A DNA stretch of 64,000 nucleotides from Cystobasidiopsis lactophilus. Taxonomy: Eukaryota > Basidiomycota > Agaricostilbomycetes > Agaricostilbales > Chionosphaeraceae. Position numbers and translations under genes: made by a program. Positions 10,556 through 22,753 of this stretch are shown here, in pieces (the stretch's first letter is position 1; every line of letters begins with the position of its first letter). Below the pieces are notes generated by a model. The model did no database searches, was not told the origin of the DNA, and was given only the letters and a program-made list of their open reading frames with translations. The stretch spans positions 405,904 to 469,903 of the forward strand of contig BCIO01000004.1 of assembly GCA_001599975.1 (NCBI GenBank). Reading direction: 5' to 3'.

Positions 10556-11342
10556 AGCAACAGCCGGTCTCTTGTTTTATAGTTCCAATGGCGGCATCTT
10601 GCTCCATTTTTGAGGCAACAGCTGGTCTCTTGTTTTATTGGTCCAAATGGCCGCATCTTGCTTTTCGTTCTGTGGACACTTTTTCGATTAATCGTTCGGT
10701 CTGGGGGCTCTTACAAGATTTACTTCACGTTCCATAGCATTGTCTCTATCATTCCTTTGCATGCACACAGCCACCTTTCCTTCTTGGACCCATTGTGTCA
10801 CCCACATCTCGATGAGTTCACTTTTTGCCACCGAGCTGGCAGAGCTGAGGTCTTCCCTAAACAGCGTTGTTCAGTACTTCCATCTGCTCCTTGGACTTCG
10901 ACACGCTCGTCTGGCGGCCTGAACGATATCCTGCTTCGTGTTCGTTGAGGCCCTGTGCGGGCCTGGTGGCCGGAGAGCTGCGTGACATCCGCCCGACGCT
11001 CCTTCGTGACGGCCACTTTTTGCTCCACATCGATCAGGGTTTTGCCAAGCCAGTCGAAAGCTGCTTTTCTAGACCTTAACAAAGTTTTGCGGGCGATCTC
11101 TGCGGCTGGAACCCTCTCGATCTTCGGCCAAGCCAAGGATCCGCATGGGATTTTGAAGTGAGACGCCGTGGACCAACATCATCTCTGTTGCCTTTGCTAC
11201 ACCGGCCGTCTCTTGTCGACTGGGGCCTCTCAAAAGTGCCTGATGATCTGGTTCTGATCAATGCCGCTGTCTCTGCCCCGCGGTGAGAGAGCTCCGACAA
11301 AGTTTTTGGATTCTCTCGCCCACTCAGCCAGCTTCGTGCGCC
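10556..11342. other. Intergenic region with one PACE-like element
   Basis: 787 bp between the GH17 gene and the secreted Cys-rich protein. It begins with an imperfect duplication of an AACAGC(C/T)GGTCTCTTGTTTTAT segment at about 10559 and 10618, just after the GH17 stop. TTTGCCACC lies at 10824-10832. No gene seen. Confidence 0.45.
10824..10832 (-). promoter_or_regulatory. PACE-like element (TTTGCCACC)
   Basis: Exact match to the reverse complement of the Rpn4 site GGTGGCAAA, about 510 bp upstream of the secreted Cys-rich protein start. Confidence 0.4.
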
Positions 11343-12347
11343 ATGTTCACAACCCGCTACATCGCCTTCATTCTGATCTCTTTCCTGCATCGGTCGCTTG
11401 GACAGGAGCAGCCCGACGCCTGCTTGAGCGCTTACCTTAAAGTCACGGGCGAAGGGGGAGTGTTTGAAGCCTGTGGCGCCTCTGTCCAAGCTTTGCAACT
11501 CTTCTTCGCGGTTGGCCAAGGAATAGGCGATACCTTCCAGGTCAGTGAATACTTCACACAAATTGTGTACAGCAGCGGCTCACCTCATACGCAGACTGTC
11601 TCGGATGCCTTTTGCTTTCACCCCCAATGCACCCAGAAGCAAGTCGACAAAGCCGTTGCTATTGTCAGGAACGGATGTGCCGATAAGCTTGCTGCTGGCG
11701 ACCCTGTTGCCTACTTTTATCTCAACACGACGATCCAAACTCGCCTGGTTCGGGATGCCAGCTGCGTTCGCTCCATCAAACCCGGAGGAACCTGGTGCAT
11801 TGTTGAAGTAAGCCTATCAGAAATCTCCCGATTGAATTCTGAGCGCACCGTCACGTCACAGTGGTATCGAAGTGCGTCTGAGAGCTTGGCATGCACCCTG
11901 CTGGCGAATCTGAAGTTCCATCCACAGTCCTAGCAAAGACTTTCTACGAGAAGACTGGGAAACAGCTCAATGCATCCAGCCCGACTTATGCCCCAGACAC
12001 TGCGTACGCGTTCCGGCAAACTCCCAAAGACATCATGTGCACTGACTGCAGCAAAGGTTGGTGCTCAATCCCGCTCATGCGTCAATCACCTCTTAGCAAG
12101 TCTTTCACCACAGCCCTCGCCATCACTAAGAAGTATGACCGCACTTTCAACACCACGGACGACTTTTACGATGAAAGCATTTATGACCTGTCTGATGCTG
12201 TCTGTGGCAGTGAGTCACACTAGCCTTTTCTTTGACGTCCTCTAACATACTGCTCCAGGTGACTTCAAGAAGGGTCCGCTTCCCTGTTCGACCGTCATCG
12301 TCCCCGAGATTCCCAGCCGACCGGGATGCGTCGGTGGCGGAAAGTGA
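11343..12347 (+). CDS. Secreted cysteine-rich protein with a CTDC motif
   Basis: Four exons encode about 275 aa. The N-terminus is a signal peptide (MFTTRYIAFILISFLHRSLG). The mature part has at least a dozen Cys, including ACLSAYLKV, AFCFHPQC, MCTDCSKGWC, VCGS and a final GCVGGG. Introns: after GDTFQ (GTCAGT...CGCAG); after GTWCIVE (GTAAGC, acceptor CTGAGAG, needed to avoid a TGA); after AVCG (GTGAGT with CTAAC branch, CTCCAG). All phases agree. The CTxC-x-K segment after a helix-rich N-terminal part is reminiscent of a widespread fungal secreted family (DUF7729-like), but I am not certain of that. The context after a wall glucanase fits an extracellular or wall role. Confidence 0.72.
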
Positions 12348-12716
12348 AATCGTGCCTTCGACGCAGTCTATTCCGCACTGCCTTCTTCAGTCACAAACGC
12401 GGTCTCTTGTACTGTGCTACTGGGTGTTCGTGCCTTGGGTCGCCTATCGCTCACCCTGCGGGGCGGTCCAGCTTCCCCAAGTAAATTTATTCGCTTTCTC
12501 CTTCCCGCCGCTCTTCTTCCTCCACCCACTGGTACATCGTCTTGAGAACCCAACTGCTACGAGCCCGCTCTGCCTCCACCTCTCACTTGTCACAAACGCC
12601 TCGCCCGGCATCGCGACAGCACGCGTCTCTGGCCGGCGCGTGGCCCACTTGTTTTGCCCGCTTCGCGCAGATCAGCCGGCGAACCTTGGGCTTCAGCAGC
12701 CAGGCACAACGCCAGC
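12348..12716. other. Intergenic region upstream of the LtrA gene
   Basis: Pyrimidine-rich 369-bp stretch between the secreted protein and the LtrA gene. No coding signal or motif stands out. Confidence 0.4.
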
Positions 12717-15567
12717 ATGGCAGATGAAGAGGTGATGGCTGTGGACTACGCACCGAAGGAGATGGGACTAGAGATGGAGGGAGGGGAAGAGGACGAAAAG
12801 CCGCGGTTCCACCTGTGCGTTCGAAGCCTGCACTCCTCGTTTGCTTTGGAAGCAGCAGCTAACAGGCGGTTGCTGCCACAGGAGTGCTCCAAGAGAGCGG
12901 GATCTTGACGGCCCGGAGGAAGACTTTGACGATAATCACTCCAAGATTCACCACTTCAAAAGAGAGCTCACACCGAGGGATGTCGCGGAATCCTTCTTAC
13001 CGCTCGTCGTTCTTCCCACCAAGCTACCGCCAGACACGGATCCTTATGAACGGTCTCGACGCAAGTGGCTTCCCTCAAACTTCATGGCAACGGACTGGCT
13101 GTCGCTCTTCTACGATGTAGGCGAACTTCGACTTGCCTCGATCCCCCCCAACAAGGATTGACTCTCATAAAGTTGGTTGCTGTCGCGACGCTTAACACCT
13201 TCTCGTCCAACATCGAGATCACTGTGCCGTCCAGCATGCTGACCTTCTTTTCCTTCTTCTCCATTTATTGGTGGTAAGTTTGGTTGAGGTTGATACGCCG
13301 CTCGAGCAGAACTTTAAGGGTTTCCTACAGGCTATGGGCGTCTCAGACCTTTTACGATAGTACGCATTTCAGCCTTCGCTCCCTGTTAATTTGCTCACTG
13401 TGAGAGTTGGCCGCAGTTCGCTTTCAAGCAGAGGACTTGTTACATCGATTCTTCAAGCTCGCACAAATCTTGTTGCTTTGCTGTTAGGACTGCTTTTCTG
13501 TCACAGAGTTAATGACTCGCCTTACTTTACTCGTCAGACATTGGTGCGAGTACGGGGGGCTGGGACCTTTCCAAACTCCAGACGCCAGATCCGAATGACA
13601 CTTCAAACAACGCCTTTCTGCACTTGCAAGCTAACGGCAGCTTCTTCGTCTTGACTATCGCCGTCGCTGTTAATCGTGGTCTTCTTGCCATCCAATACTT
13701 CTACAGTTCGTCCTTTATTTTCCCAGCTTGCGCCTGCCTGACTCCCATTATGCGCAGTCGCATGGATCGCCCAACGGAGCAATCGACCGTCTCACTCCCA
13801 AATGGTCCAGGGTTGCGTTTCCAGCATCTCTATGGTGTGCTGGATCATATCGTCGTCCTTGAACCCGTCCACGCAAGCCCTCTGCGCCGCCAAAATCGCT
13901 TTGCTTTACGTCGGCCTGCTGATCGAACTCTTCGGCTCGGCGTATGCTGCTTTCCGCATAAATTTCTCACGTCTGCCGTCGGAGCGACTGACCGAGCGAA
14001 TGGGCGCCTTCACGCTCAGTGAGTGGAGCTGAATTGATGCATATGTTAGATCTGCATTGAATTGTTCTGCAGTCATCCTGGGAGAGGGAATTATCGGCTT
14101 GTTGCGCTCAGTGGACAAAGCCATCACGGCCTTGCAAGTGCTCTGTTGCCTCTTCGGCCATCTGCTTATCTGAGGCATGTAGCACCGACCGCGACAACTC
14201 AATATTCTTCCAAACGTTCTGCGCTGTCGTCATTCTGGTCGAGCTCTGGTGGATTATCTTCACCAACCAAGCCAACTGGGTTGGCCGTGTGCGCGGGAAA
14301 ATCTGGGGTGCGTTTTCGTGAAGTAATGTCGAACTTCCATTGTTCAAGGCCGACCATCGCCAGCCATGCTTCACTTCCCGCTCCACCTCCTGTTGCTCTT
14401 GACACTTGCATCCATCAAGGTATGTTGTCGGCAACTTGAAGCCTCTTTCGCCACATCTTATGAGTCCGCTCACAGAACAACATTGTCGCGCTGGCGCTTG
14501 TGCGCGCTATCGACTTCAGCGACGAGATCTTTGCAGCGTTACAAATCTCTGCAGAGACCGGCGTTCCGATCCCTCAAGACATCCTGCTGCAGGCCAACGC
14601 ACTGGCTCTTCAGCCCAACATAACTGAAGAACTCGCTGTGATCCAGGCCGCCAACGGCACAGATTCCACAACAGGAAGTAAGCCATCACTTCTGCCCAGA
14701 TCAATACAGGGCTTCAAGCTCATACTCCGCTGGCGCAGTAAACCCCGGAGTCGAAGTGGTGCAGTACTGGGGCCAGATCATCTGGCAGCTCGCCGAAAAG
14801 GCGTTCCAAATAGAGCTCAGCCATCACGTTGAGGATGCGTACCTCGAGCTCGAGAACTACGACCCGCTTTACAACGCCTCAACCGAGTTCAACGGGACGA
14901 CACCCGACCAAGAGCACAGCGTCGAATTTATGCGCCAGTTCAGCGAAGCGCTGAAGAGATTCACCGAGTTTGCATCAGCGCTCATGACGGATGTGTTCCT
15001 GGGTGGCCTCTGGGTGCTGCCGTGCGCGGTAAGTTATGCGGATTGCTCTGCTCGGTCCCGACCCTCTGAACTCACCGATTGTGGGTCTACAGGGTGGAAT
15101 CTTGATCGTTGTGACGCTGCTGAGCGTAGTGCGTAACGAGAGACAAAGTAAGCCTGGCTGAATCTTGTGGTGGCGGTCGCTGAGCATTCTCTCTTGCTCG
15201 GGCAGACGTCATCCAAATCTTCAAAGATATAGTGCGCTTCAGCCTCGGCGCTGTCCTCTGTCTCTTGGGCTGCCTCTCCATAGGCCCGCAGCATTTCGAT
15301 TTCATTGTCACCGCCGACGACGATGGCAATCTTCAAGAGTCCGAGACGAAAACGGCCCCCATCTTCGACCTGGTGCAGAGCAATTCAGTGTTGATCTTGA
15401 TCGCGGCGGTCTACGGCCTCGTTGTTGGCCTCGAATATGCAAGTGGCCTCTGTCCTCAATTTGCCACCGAAGTCTTGCCTGATTTCTGGGTTTGTTTCGC
15501 GCAGGCGTTCATCTTCTACAAGACATACAAGGCGGGGCGGATCAGAGAGCTGTCAAATAGGGCTTAG
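12717..15567 (+). CDS. Low temperature requirement A (LtrA) family membrane protein
   Basis: Large multi-exon gene for a polytopic membrane protein of the LtrA family. The acidic cytosolic N-terminus (MADEEVMAVDYAPKEMG) precedes the first conserved block TDWLSLFYDV, then FSSNIEITVPSS, TFFSFFSIYWWLWASQTFYD, AEDLLHRFFKLAQILL, LYVGLLIELFGSAYAAF, LIILGEGIIGLLRSVD, VILVELWWIIFTNQ and LHFPLHLLLLLTLASI. A C-terminal half has further membrane segments and ends at TAG 15565-15567. More than ten short introns are needed; each proposed junction restores a family block. LtrA proteins are known in bacteria and in many fungi; the molecular function is not established. Some exon edges in the middle (13480-13530, 14330-14480) are uncertain. 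Confidence 0.82.
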
Positions 15568-15693
15568 AGTTACCAAATAGAGGACCCAAGAGGCAATGCT
15601 GTTTTGAGCGGGTTGCCGTGCGCCAGGCAAAAAATTTCCCGCGCGTCATGAGCGGACGAAAATCCTTCTTGGACTCCAACAGTTCCAGCCAAC

Positions 15694-18140
15694 ATGTCGA
15701 ATGTTCAGGAGCGTCAGCCTTTGCTCCAGCAACGCCGTGGCAGCACCGCGCAGGAGGAGGAGGCCGAAGCGAGGTCGTCGCAGATGTGAGCTGCCTCCCC
15801 CAGATCTCAAGATTGGCTTTTCGCTGAGCGTCCTGGGTTGCTGTGATCAGCTCCATCGCTTTGGACCCAAACGCCAGTGCTTTCAACATCCCCACTGCCA
15901 TCCCGGAAGAGGACTACGACGAGGAGGGCGAAGTGTCGCCGCCCTCGGCTGTCACCACCGCTGAGCCCGAGCTGCGAGCTGACCGATTCGTGAGAGCTTG
16001 TTGCAGCATGTGTAAAGCACCAGCAGACTCTGACAATGCTTGGGAATGCAGGTCATCCTCGGTGGCCTCTGGATTGGCACTTTTCTCGCCGCCTTGGACG
16101 GCACCATCGTCGCTACCGTCTTGTCCACGATTGGCTCCGAGTTCCACCAGTCCAACCAGGTCTCCTGGCTCGGCACCTCTTACCTCTTGACCCAATGCGC
16201 CTTCCAGCCCCTCTATGGCCGCGGCTCCGACATCTTTGGCCGCAAGTACGCTGCCATGTTCGCCTCGGTCGTCTTCATGGTCGGCTCCCTGTTCTGCGGC
16301 CTCAGCCAATCCCTGCCCCAGCTCATCGCTGCTCGTGCCCTGGCCGGTGTTGGAGGAGGCGGATTGACCACCTGCGTGCGTTCCTCCGAGTCTCGCTTCT
16401 TATCGTCATCTTGCCTTAACGAGGTCGTGATCAACAACAGGCTTCGATTGTCACTTCTGACTTGATCCCCCTCAAGCAGCGAGGCATCTACCAAGGCTAC
16501 GGCAACATTGTGTTCGTCGCTAGTCACTTTCCACGATTTCGCAAGCTCACCAGTTTGAGATCTGCAGCTACGCTCTTGGCGCCGCCCTCGGTGGTCCCCT
16601 CGGAGGCTGGCTCGGTGACTCGATTGGCTGGAAATGGGCTTTCCTCATCCAGTACGTCCCGCCCTCGTCACAGGCAGTTCGATTGGGCACAAACTGACCA
16701 AAACGTGTCTTCGCTTCCAGGGTCCCGCTCTGCGTGATCCACTGCGCTGTTGTCTTCTGGAAGGTCAACATCCCCGCCGGCCCTGGTTCCATGATGGCCA
16801 AGATCAAGCGCATTGACGCTCTCGGCGCCCTGTCGCTGGTTGGCGCCATCGCCTTGTTCTTGCTCGGCGCGTCCCTCGGCGGCAACGAGTACCCGTGGAG
16901 CCACCCGATCGTCTACGTCAGCATCATTGTCTCCATCGTGCTCATCGCCATCTTTGTCGTTGTCGAGAAGTATGTGGCTCGCGAGCCCGTCATGCCCTTG
17001 GCCGTGCTCTTCACCCGCACGCCCGGCTTCGTCTCGCTCACCAACTGGTTCATCTCCATGAGCCAGTTCGGCGTACGTTGTCATCTCACTAACACAGTCT
17101 TTGCTCTTGTTGACACCTCGACTTCCAGATCATCTACAACATCCCGCTCTACTTCTCGGCCGTCGAGGAGACCTCCACCTCGTATGCCGGTCTGCACTTG
17201 ATTCCCAACGCGGTTTTGGCTTCCACTGCCTCGTGCGCGATTCTCCCTTCAAAGCTTGACGGATTTGCCGGCTGATGGAGCCTCCACACAGGTTGCTCTG
17301 CGGCTTCTACATCGCCCGCACCGGCAAATACCGAACCCTGCTCCTGATCCTCGCCTTCCTCGGTGTTCTCGGACCGTTGTTTATGATCGTGGGTTGCTCG
17401 ACTCGAAGGCAAACTGAGCCTAGCTGATTCTTTGAGCCTTTAGTTCTGGCAACGTGGTTCTACCAATGAGGCCGAGTACTGGCTCACCATGATTCCCGTA
17501 TGCGCCACCTCTTATAAAATTTACTATTGAGGCTCATGAGTTGGGTTCTGCGTGCAGGGTGGTATCGGTTTTGGCGGTCTCATCACTGTGACGTGAGTGG
17601 TGCTCCCAAGTCTACCTTTCGACCTTTTGCTGACCAGAACTCGGAACTGCAGCCTCGTGGCCTTGATCGCCGCTGTCAAGCCTGAAGATATGGCTGCCGC
17701 CACCGGTAAGGCGATCCCCGCTCACAGCTCGATATCCTTGTACTGAAAGCGGATGACTTCACAGGCATCAGCTACCTCTTCCGCGCCACGGGCTCCGTTT
17801 TGGGCATCTCCCTCACCACCTCGCTCTTGCAGAACACTCTCAAGGTGGGTCACGTCTAACTGTAGCACGCCGTTCTGTGTTCTAATCCGATTTCCTACAG
17901 AATGAGCTTTCCAAAGTCATCACCGGCAAGCACGCCCGCGAGATCATCGCCAACATCCGCCTCGATGTCGCTTACATCGCCACCCTGCACGGCGAGACCC
18001 GCTTGGCGGCCATCGAGGCCTACCAGTACAGCATGCGCCTCGTCTTCATCGCCATCACCATCTTCGCCGCCCTTGCCTTCATTTCCGCTTGTGGCATTGG
18101 CTCGCACACCCTGTCGGGCAAGGCACCCGCCAAAAAATAG
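15694..18140 (+). CDS. Major facilitator transporter, DHA2 / Vba-Fnx1 type (probably vacuolar basic amino acid)
   Basis: Begins MSNVQERQPLLQQRRGS, where ERQPLL is a classic acidic dileucine vacuolar sorting signal. After two introns the transporter core starts VILGGLWIGTFLAALDGTIV, the DHA2 motif region. VSWLGTSYLLTQCAFQPLYG and LIAARALAGVGGGGLTT follow, then LKQRGIYQGYGN, GGPLGGWLGDSIGWKWAF, VFWKVNIP, LLGASLGGNEYPWSHP and a C-terminal TM. It ends GKAPAKK at TAG 18138-18140. The number of hydrophobic segments fits a 14-TM drug:H+ antiporter-2 member. The Vba/Fnx1-like assignment (vacuolar import of basic amino acids) rests on the N-terminal signal and overall similarity, so substrate is inferred. 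At least ten introns interrupt the gene. Confidence 0.87.
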
Positions 18141-18438
18141 ATCGTATAGGTCTCACAACCTCACACTCCCCCCGTCTGCCCTCATTCACCTTTTGCCACA
18201 CTCCTTTTAATCGGCTCGGTCTCGTAGAACCGAGCTGGACGCATCCTCTTCATTTTGTGTTGTGTGTAGACATACCTGATGGAATCATATCGGCCCGCGA
18301 AGGTCGCGAATTGCTGTATCACGTCCTTCGCCTCTGTGTAAGCTGCTCGGTGGGGTGGCAGTGGGGGGAGTTGCCCAGCGCGCGGGCAGAGGTTGTCTTC
18401 AGCAACCAAGGCTAGCTCTCTTCTATTCTGTCAATACT

Positions 18439-19725
18439 ATGGACTACGTACCTACTGCAACGCCACACGCTGGCAAAGTGCTGATTGTGACCGGCGTTCG
18501 TCGAGGCTTCTTCAATGCTCTTGACTTCGCGATTGGGTCTGAAGTGTGTTTTCTTCCTAGGCGGCCAACGGCATAGGCTATGCGTCGGCCTTAATACTAG
18601 CCAAAGAAGGCGCTACTTTGGGACTGTTTGACCTGGCAGAAGAGCCCTTGCAGCGGGTGGCGACTGAACTGGAGGGGTTGGGAGCAAAAGTCTTGGCCAT
18701 CGTTGTGGACACCACCAACGTCCAGCAGGTCGAAGATGCTGTCAAGAAGGTAGTCGATACGTTCGGAAAGCTAGACGGGGCTTGTAACTCGGCGGGGATC
18801 GGCTCGAACTCTTCCAAACGTATCGGAGAACTCGACGATGCCTGTGAGTTCCATGTTTGCATGTCTGTCTGCCTCTTCGTACTCAACCTGTGAAAAAATT
18901 AGTGTTCGAGAAAGTCATTGCGAGTGGCCGTTTCGCGAAACGGGCGTTGAACCAGGCTGACCGTCTTCGCTGCAGAATGTTAACGTCTACGGCACCAAGA
19001 ATTGCTTGCGTGCAGAAGTCAAATACCTTAAGAGAGGCGCTTCTGTCGTGACAATTGCCTCCACCAGCGGGGTGAGTGCGCACGCTCTGAGTCCGAGTGA
19101 CCCAATTTCCCTGACGATGCGACAGTTGTTCGGCGAGTGGATGGCGACAGCATATGCTACTTCTAAGCATGCCACCATGGCTTTGACCAAGACTGCCTCA
19201 AAGGACTACGGCGCAGACGGCAGTAAGTCTATGTAGCCACCGGCCAGCATTATACTTCACAACTTGTTCCGCATAGTTCGATTCACCACCGTCTGCCCTG
19301 GTCCAATTGGTGAGGGCCCAAAACATTCGTAACAAGTATCAACGTGAATCGTTCCCTCATCGCTCAAGCACAGAAACCGAAATGCTGGCGGGGCACGCCA
19401 CTTTCCAGGCGAGAATTTTGTACCTCTGTGAACACCAAAGTTGAAACTGACTCATTATGAACAGGGCACGGGAATGACTCTCCAAGGGCTGTCTTCGATG
19501 ATTCCTCTTGGCCGCATTGGAAAGCCATCGGAGATTGGGCACCTCGTCTCATTTCTGCTGTCGGACAAGGCATCGTACATGGTGAGACATTCAGCATGCT
19601 ATTTTTTGTCAGTTCCTGCCTCATTCTCTTTCAGACTGGCTCGCATTACGGTACGTCGCTTCCTTATGCTCTTCCCCTTTCTCATCTCCATTTGTACAGT
19701 CGCGGACGGCGGACTGTTGGCTTAG
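18439..19725 (+). CDS. Short-chain dehydrogenase/reductase (SDR)
   Basis: NAD(P)-dependent oxidoreductase of the classical SDR family. Exon 1 MDYVPTATPHAGKVLIVTG joins across an intron (GTTCGT...CCTAG) to AANGIGYASALILAKEG, restoring the TGxxxGIG cofactor motif. Asp at the end of strand 2 (LGLFDLAEEP) favours NAD(H). Further motifs are NSAGIGSN (usual NNAG), NVNVYGTKNCLRAE, SVVTIASTSG and the catalytic YATSKHA. VCPGPI and IGKPSEIGHLVSFLLSDKAS follow, with a final TVADGGLLA. Several introns sit at family-typical positions. Substrate unknown. The intron near 19350-19460 contains an in-frame stop and may be spliced differently. Confidence 0.85.
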
Positions 19726-19859
19726 ACTCATATTGTTATCATAGAAGCTACTGCGCACGGCATGAAGTGAAAGTTCAGGAAATAAGGAGCGGTCGAGTGC
19801 CGGTGGCGGCAGCACGAGAAGGTGACAGAAGGCGCCTCCTTCTTGATGTCAAGCGGCCA

Positions 19860-21627
19860 ATGCAGAAGTCATACAATCTCAAAGAACCAGTTGCAAAACC
19901 ATCTGAGAGCACCAACTTTGCGCTAGAGGCCTTCAGCTCTTCTGGCTTTGACACCCTCGCCCTTGGAGTCGAGCAGCCGAGCTTCGTCGCCCTCGGCCCT
20001 CCTTCGCCCACTTTCTTTGGCCGACAGACTCACGGCCAGCTGCACAGGTCAAGAAAAGACTATGCACGGAGCTGGGACGAGGAGGAAAGCGGCCCCGAGG
20101 GCGAAGGTTCAATTGCGAGCAGCAATGAGACGCCTTCAGAAACCGACCAAGAGAAGGCAGCTCGACTCAAGCTCCCTGGCACGCTTTATGGAACGTCTCT
20201 GCTAGAGCAGATTGAAGCTCGCAAGGCTGAGCACAGGAGCCGGAAGAAGTGAGGCGGCATTCTTCTCGCGATCTTCAGACCGTGAGATTGATGACTTTGC
20301 ACTTCCGCTATAGGGTGTTCACGGGTGACAAGAGGCGCAAGATGATGTCCATCGGTGCACCGACCCAGCCGCAAGCTCCACAACCCAAGCCAGCTCCCGT
20401 CAAGCCAGACTCTGATGGCGAGAGCTCGGACGAGCCGCTGGGCAAGCGCATGTCCCGCTTGCAGCCCGAGCCCAAACCACAGAAAGCCGTTTTTGGCGTC
20501 GATCATGTCATGCAGCGGGAGCTGGAGCGGCTGGAGAAGATCTTGGCCTTCGAAGCGCAGCAGGCGGCGATTGAGGCCGAGAAGGAGCGCGTCAAGGAGG
20601 AGAAGCGGGCTCGGAAGGAGGCTAAGCGGCTCAAAAAGGAGGCTATAAAGCACGCCAAGAGTCGAAAGTCCCTCCTTGGTTTACTGCCCGCTCGCCCCGA
20701 CGGCGTTCCCGAACCCCTCCCCTCTGCCGTTCCCCATACGCGTGAGTCCGAGTCCTTTAGTAAGTGTCCTGAAAGAGTTCTCATTGCAAAAGCAGTGCCG
20801 ACACCGGTCAAAGCTTCTCCCTTCGATTTGGTCGACCTAGGCTTTGAAGCAGAAGCCGAAGAAGACGAGGAGCCGCTGGAAGAAGAGCAAATAGAGACTG
20901 CGCCACCGACGCCCGAGTTGCCTTACAACTTGGACGTCAAACTGGGAGCGAGCGACCCTTGGTTTGCAGAGCTGGAGAAGAGCGACTCTGAGCCTGACGA
21001 GCCAGGTTGGTCGCGCTCTCTCCAGTTGGCAGTTCGCGTGCTCATGGTTACTGCACAGAACATGTTGATCAATTTGCTGGATTTGATCTCGCTGAACCCA
21101 CAGCGAAGCTACCCACTGGCCGTACCAAGATGCGAGCGCCGGCAAAGTCCGCTTCCAAAGGTCTCAAAGGCTTGAAAGTGGAAAGCTTCTCGCTGGGTCT
21201 CAAGTGGGGCTCGTCGTCTTCGTCCTCATCAAGCTCAGAAGACAGCGAGGAGGAGGTGCAGGGCATAGGCGAGAAGGCCAAGAAGAGGGTCAAGAGCGAT
21301 GAGGAGGACGACAAGCCGCTGGCGGTCGGCTCAAGCAGATATGCCAACGAGGATGCGCCGCTAGGATATATTCAGTTCGTCTTCTATCTGATTTTTCCTC
21401 TGAGATTCAAAGCTGACGTGACACACAGTCCGCAAGCGGCAGCCAAGCAGCAGCAAGAGGCCATGTACATCGCGGCCCAGCAGCAGCAAGCGGCCATGCA
21501 GGCCTACTTCCAGCAGCAGCTCATCTTCCAAGAGCAGCTCATGCTCCAGCCCGAGGCTGTCTTGCCGCCGGACCAGGCCAAAATCGCGCGGTGGCGGGCC
21601 CAAGTCGCGCCCGGTCCTGCCAATTGA
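19860..21627 (+). CDS. Acidic, coiled-coil, Gln-rich hypothetical protein
   Basis: Frame from ATG 19860 with introns at about 20249-20313 (GTGAGG...CTATAG), near 20742-20800, near 21006-21056 and about 21379-21428. It starts MQKSYNLKEPVAKPSESTNF and is Ser/Glu-rich up to RKAEHRSRKK. A long charged helix follows (VMQRELERLEKILAFEAQQA, then a Lys/Arg/Glu run to KRLKKEAIKHAKSRK), predicting a coiled coil. Acidic stretches (EEDEEPLEEEQIE), a Ser run before EDSEEEVQG, and a Gln/Ala-rich end (AAQQQQAAMQAYFQQQ) complete it. Composition suggests a nuclear regulatory or scaffold protein; no domain recognised. Confidence 0.6.
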
Positions 21628-21868
21628 GACCCTTCTTGCTGAATCTCAAAAAGTGAAATGAGAGCCGCTGGCCCTGGGCCACACGCTGTGTATAAAACCG
21701 CTCGCGTTGTTCCAGGATCTTGCCGACAAGTTGACGTGTCTGTGTTATCTGCAAGTCGAACGACAATGCCGGGGTTTCTGGGAGGCGCACAAGATAGAAA
21801 AAATGCAGAGAGAACACGCTTTTTCCGACACCGAGAGATGTCCCCAGGTCCGAGCCGCCTTCCTCCGA

Positions 21869-22753
21869 TTAGACCTGCTTCTCGTTCGGCTTCGGTTCGC
21901 CAATGTTGAACGAGCGCTGTGGGAGTGCTAAAATGAGATCATAGTCCTCTTTCAAGACGACTGAAGGCGGCAGGGGACGCACTTGGTACCTGTGAAGAGT
22001 TTGGAAATCGTCAACAACTGGTTCCGAGGTTCATGCGAGGCACAGGGAGCAACGCACTTCTTGTCGAAGGTCTGGTTGACCGCCATCCTGTAGAACCGCC
22101 ACAATCAGCAGCTGCCTGACGCCATCGCCAGCCTGTCCCGTACATTTTGGTGTTCTCGCCCTGTGCCGCGCGGTCAGCCTTAATCCCAGGTCTCGAACGA
22201 GATGACGCCGAGCTGTGAACGCACCTGCTTGACGGTGTTCCATGGCTCCTGAGAAGCGATCAGAGTCAGTAGAGCCGCCCAAAGGCAGGGACAAAGCCAC
22301 GCACAGGGTTGCGGTGGCTAGCGCAATATTGATTCTGTTAGGGCCTGGCGCAACAAGCCAATCAGGCAGCAGAGAGTGCGCACCGATCCCAAACGATGTC
22401 ACTGCCTCTAGCCACTGTTCAAGGGTTGAGTCAGAGCAATCCAGGGTCGGAGCGAGGGAGAACGACGAACAGCGGACGGTATCTGCATGGCCGGCCATTC
22501 TCAGCGCTTGTCCCTTGGCCCCCGAGCGCGCAGGAGCTACTCACACCAGCCAGCGCCGGCCACAGCGACGCCAATGACGACGTAAATCGGAATGGCTGCG
22601 CGCAACCCGGATGAGCTTCAAGGCCAGCCAGGCGAAAATCGGGATCCCTTGCCTGCTGGGTCATACTGCGATTCCGGGCTTGTTCAGCACCCTGCCTGAA
22701 GACCTGAGCAGCGCGCAGCTCACCCATTTGCGCAGGGTCTGTCTGAAAGCCAT
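21869..22753 (-). CDS. NDUFA4/MLRQ-like single-pass mitochondrial subunit
   Basis: Small respiratory-chain protein resembling NDUFA4 (complex I/IV-associated). Exons joined by hand give IPIYVVIGVAVAGAGW (membrane span), LARGSDIVWDR, HRNPEPWNTVKQ, GENTKM, MAVNQTFDKK and YQVRPLPPSVVLKEDYDLIL. The protein ends EPKPNEKQV at TAA 21869-21871. The VWDR..NPEPWN..K..NTK block is the family hallmark. One exon is only 13 nt (22305-22317). The N-terminal exon is probably MAFRQTLRKW from ATG 22753, but its junction to IPIYVV does not keep phase in any GT-AG model. A small extra exon, a GC-AG intron (CAG|GCAAGG at about 22646) or an assembly error may be involved. C-terminal extension is longer than in animal NDUFA4. 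Confidence 0.72.
22305..22317 (-). other. 13-nt microexon of the NDUFA4-like gene
   Basis: On the minus strand CCACCGCAACCCT is preceded by a CTAAC branch site and GCGCTAG and followed by GTGCGT. It supplies HRNP between VWDR and EPWNTV, in phase on both sides. Confidence 0.6.

Noticed and set aside
22031-22498. 155-codon minus-strand ORF in the NDUFA4-like gene
   Set aside because: It runs through several introns of that gene; only pieces in other frames encode the family motifs.
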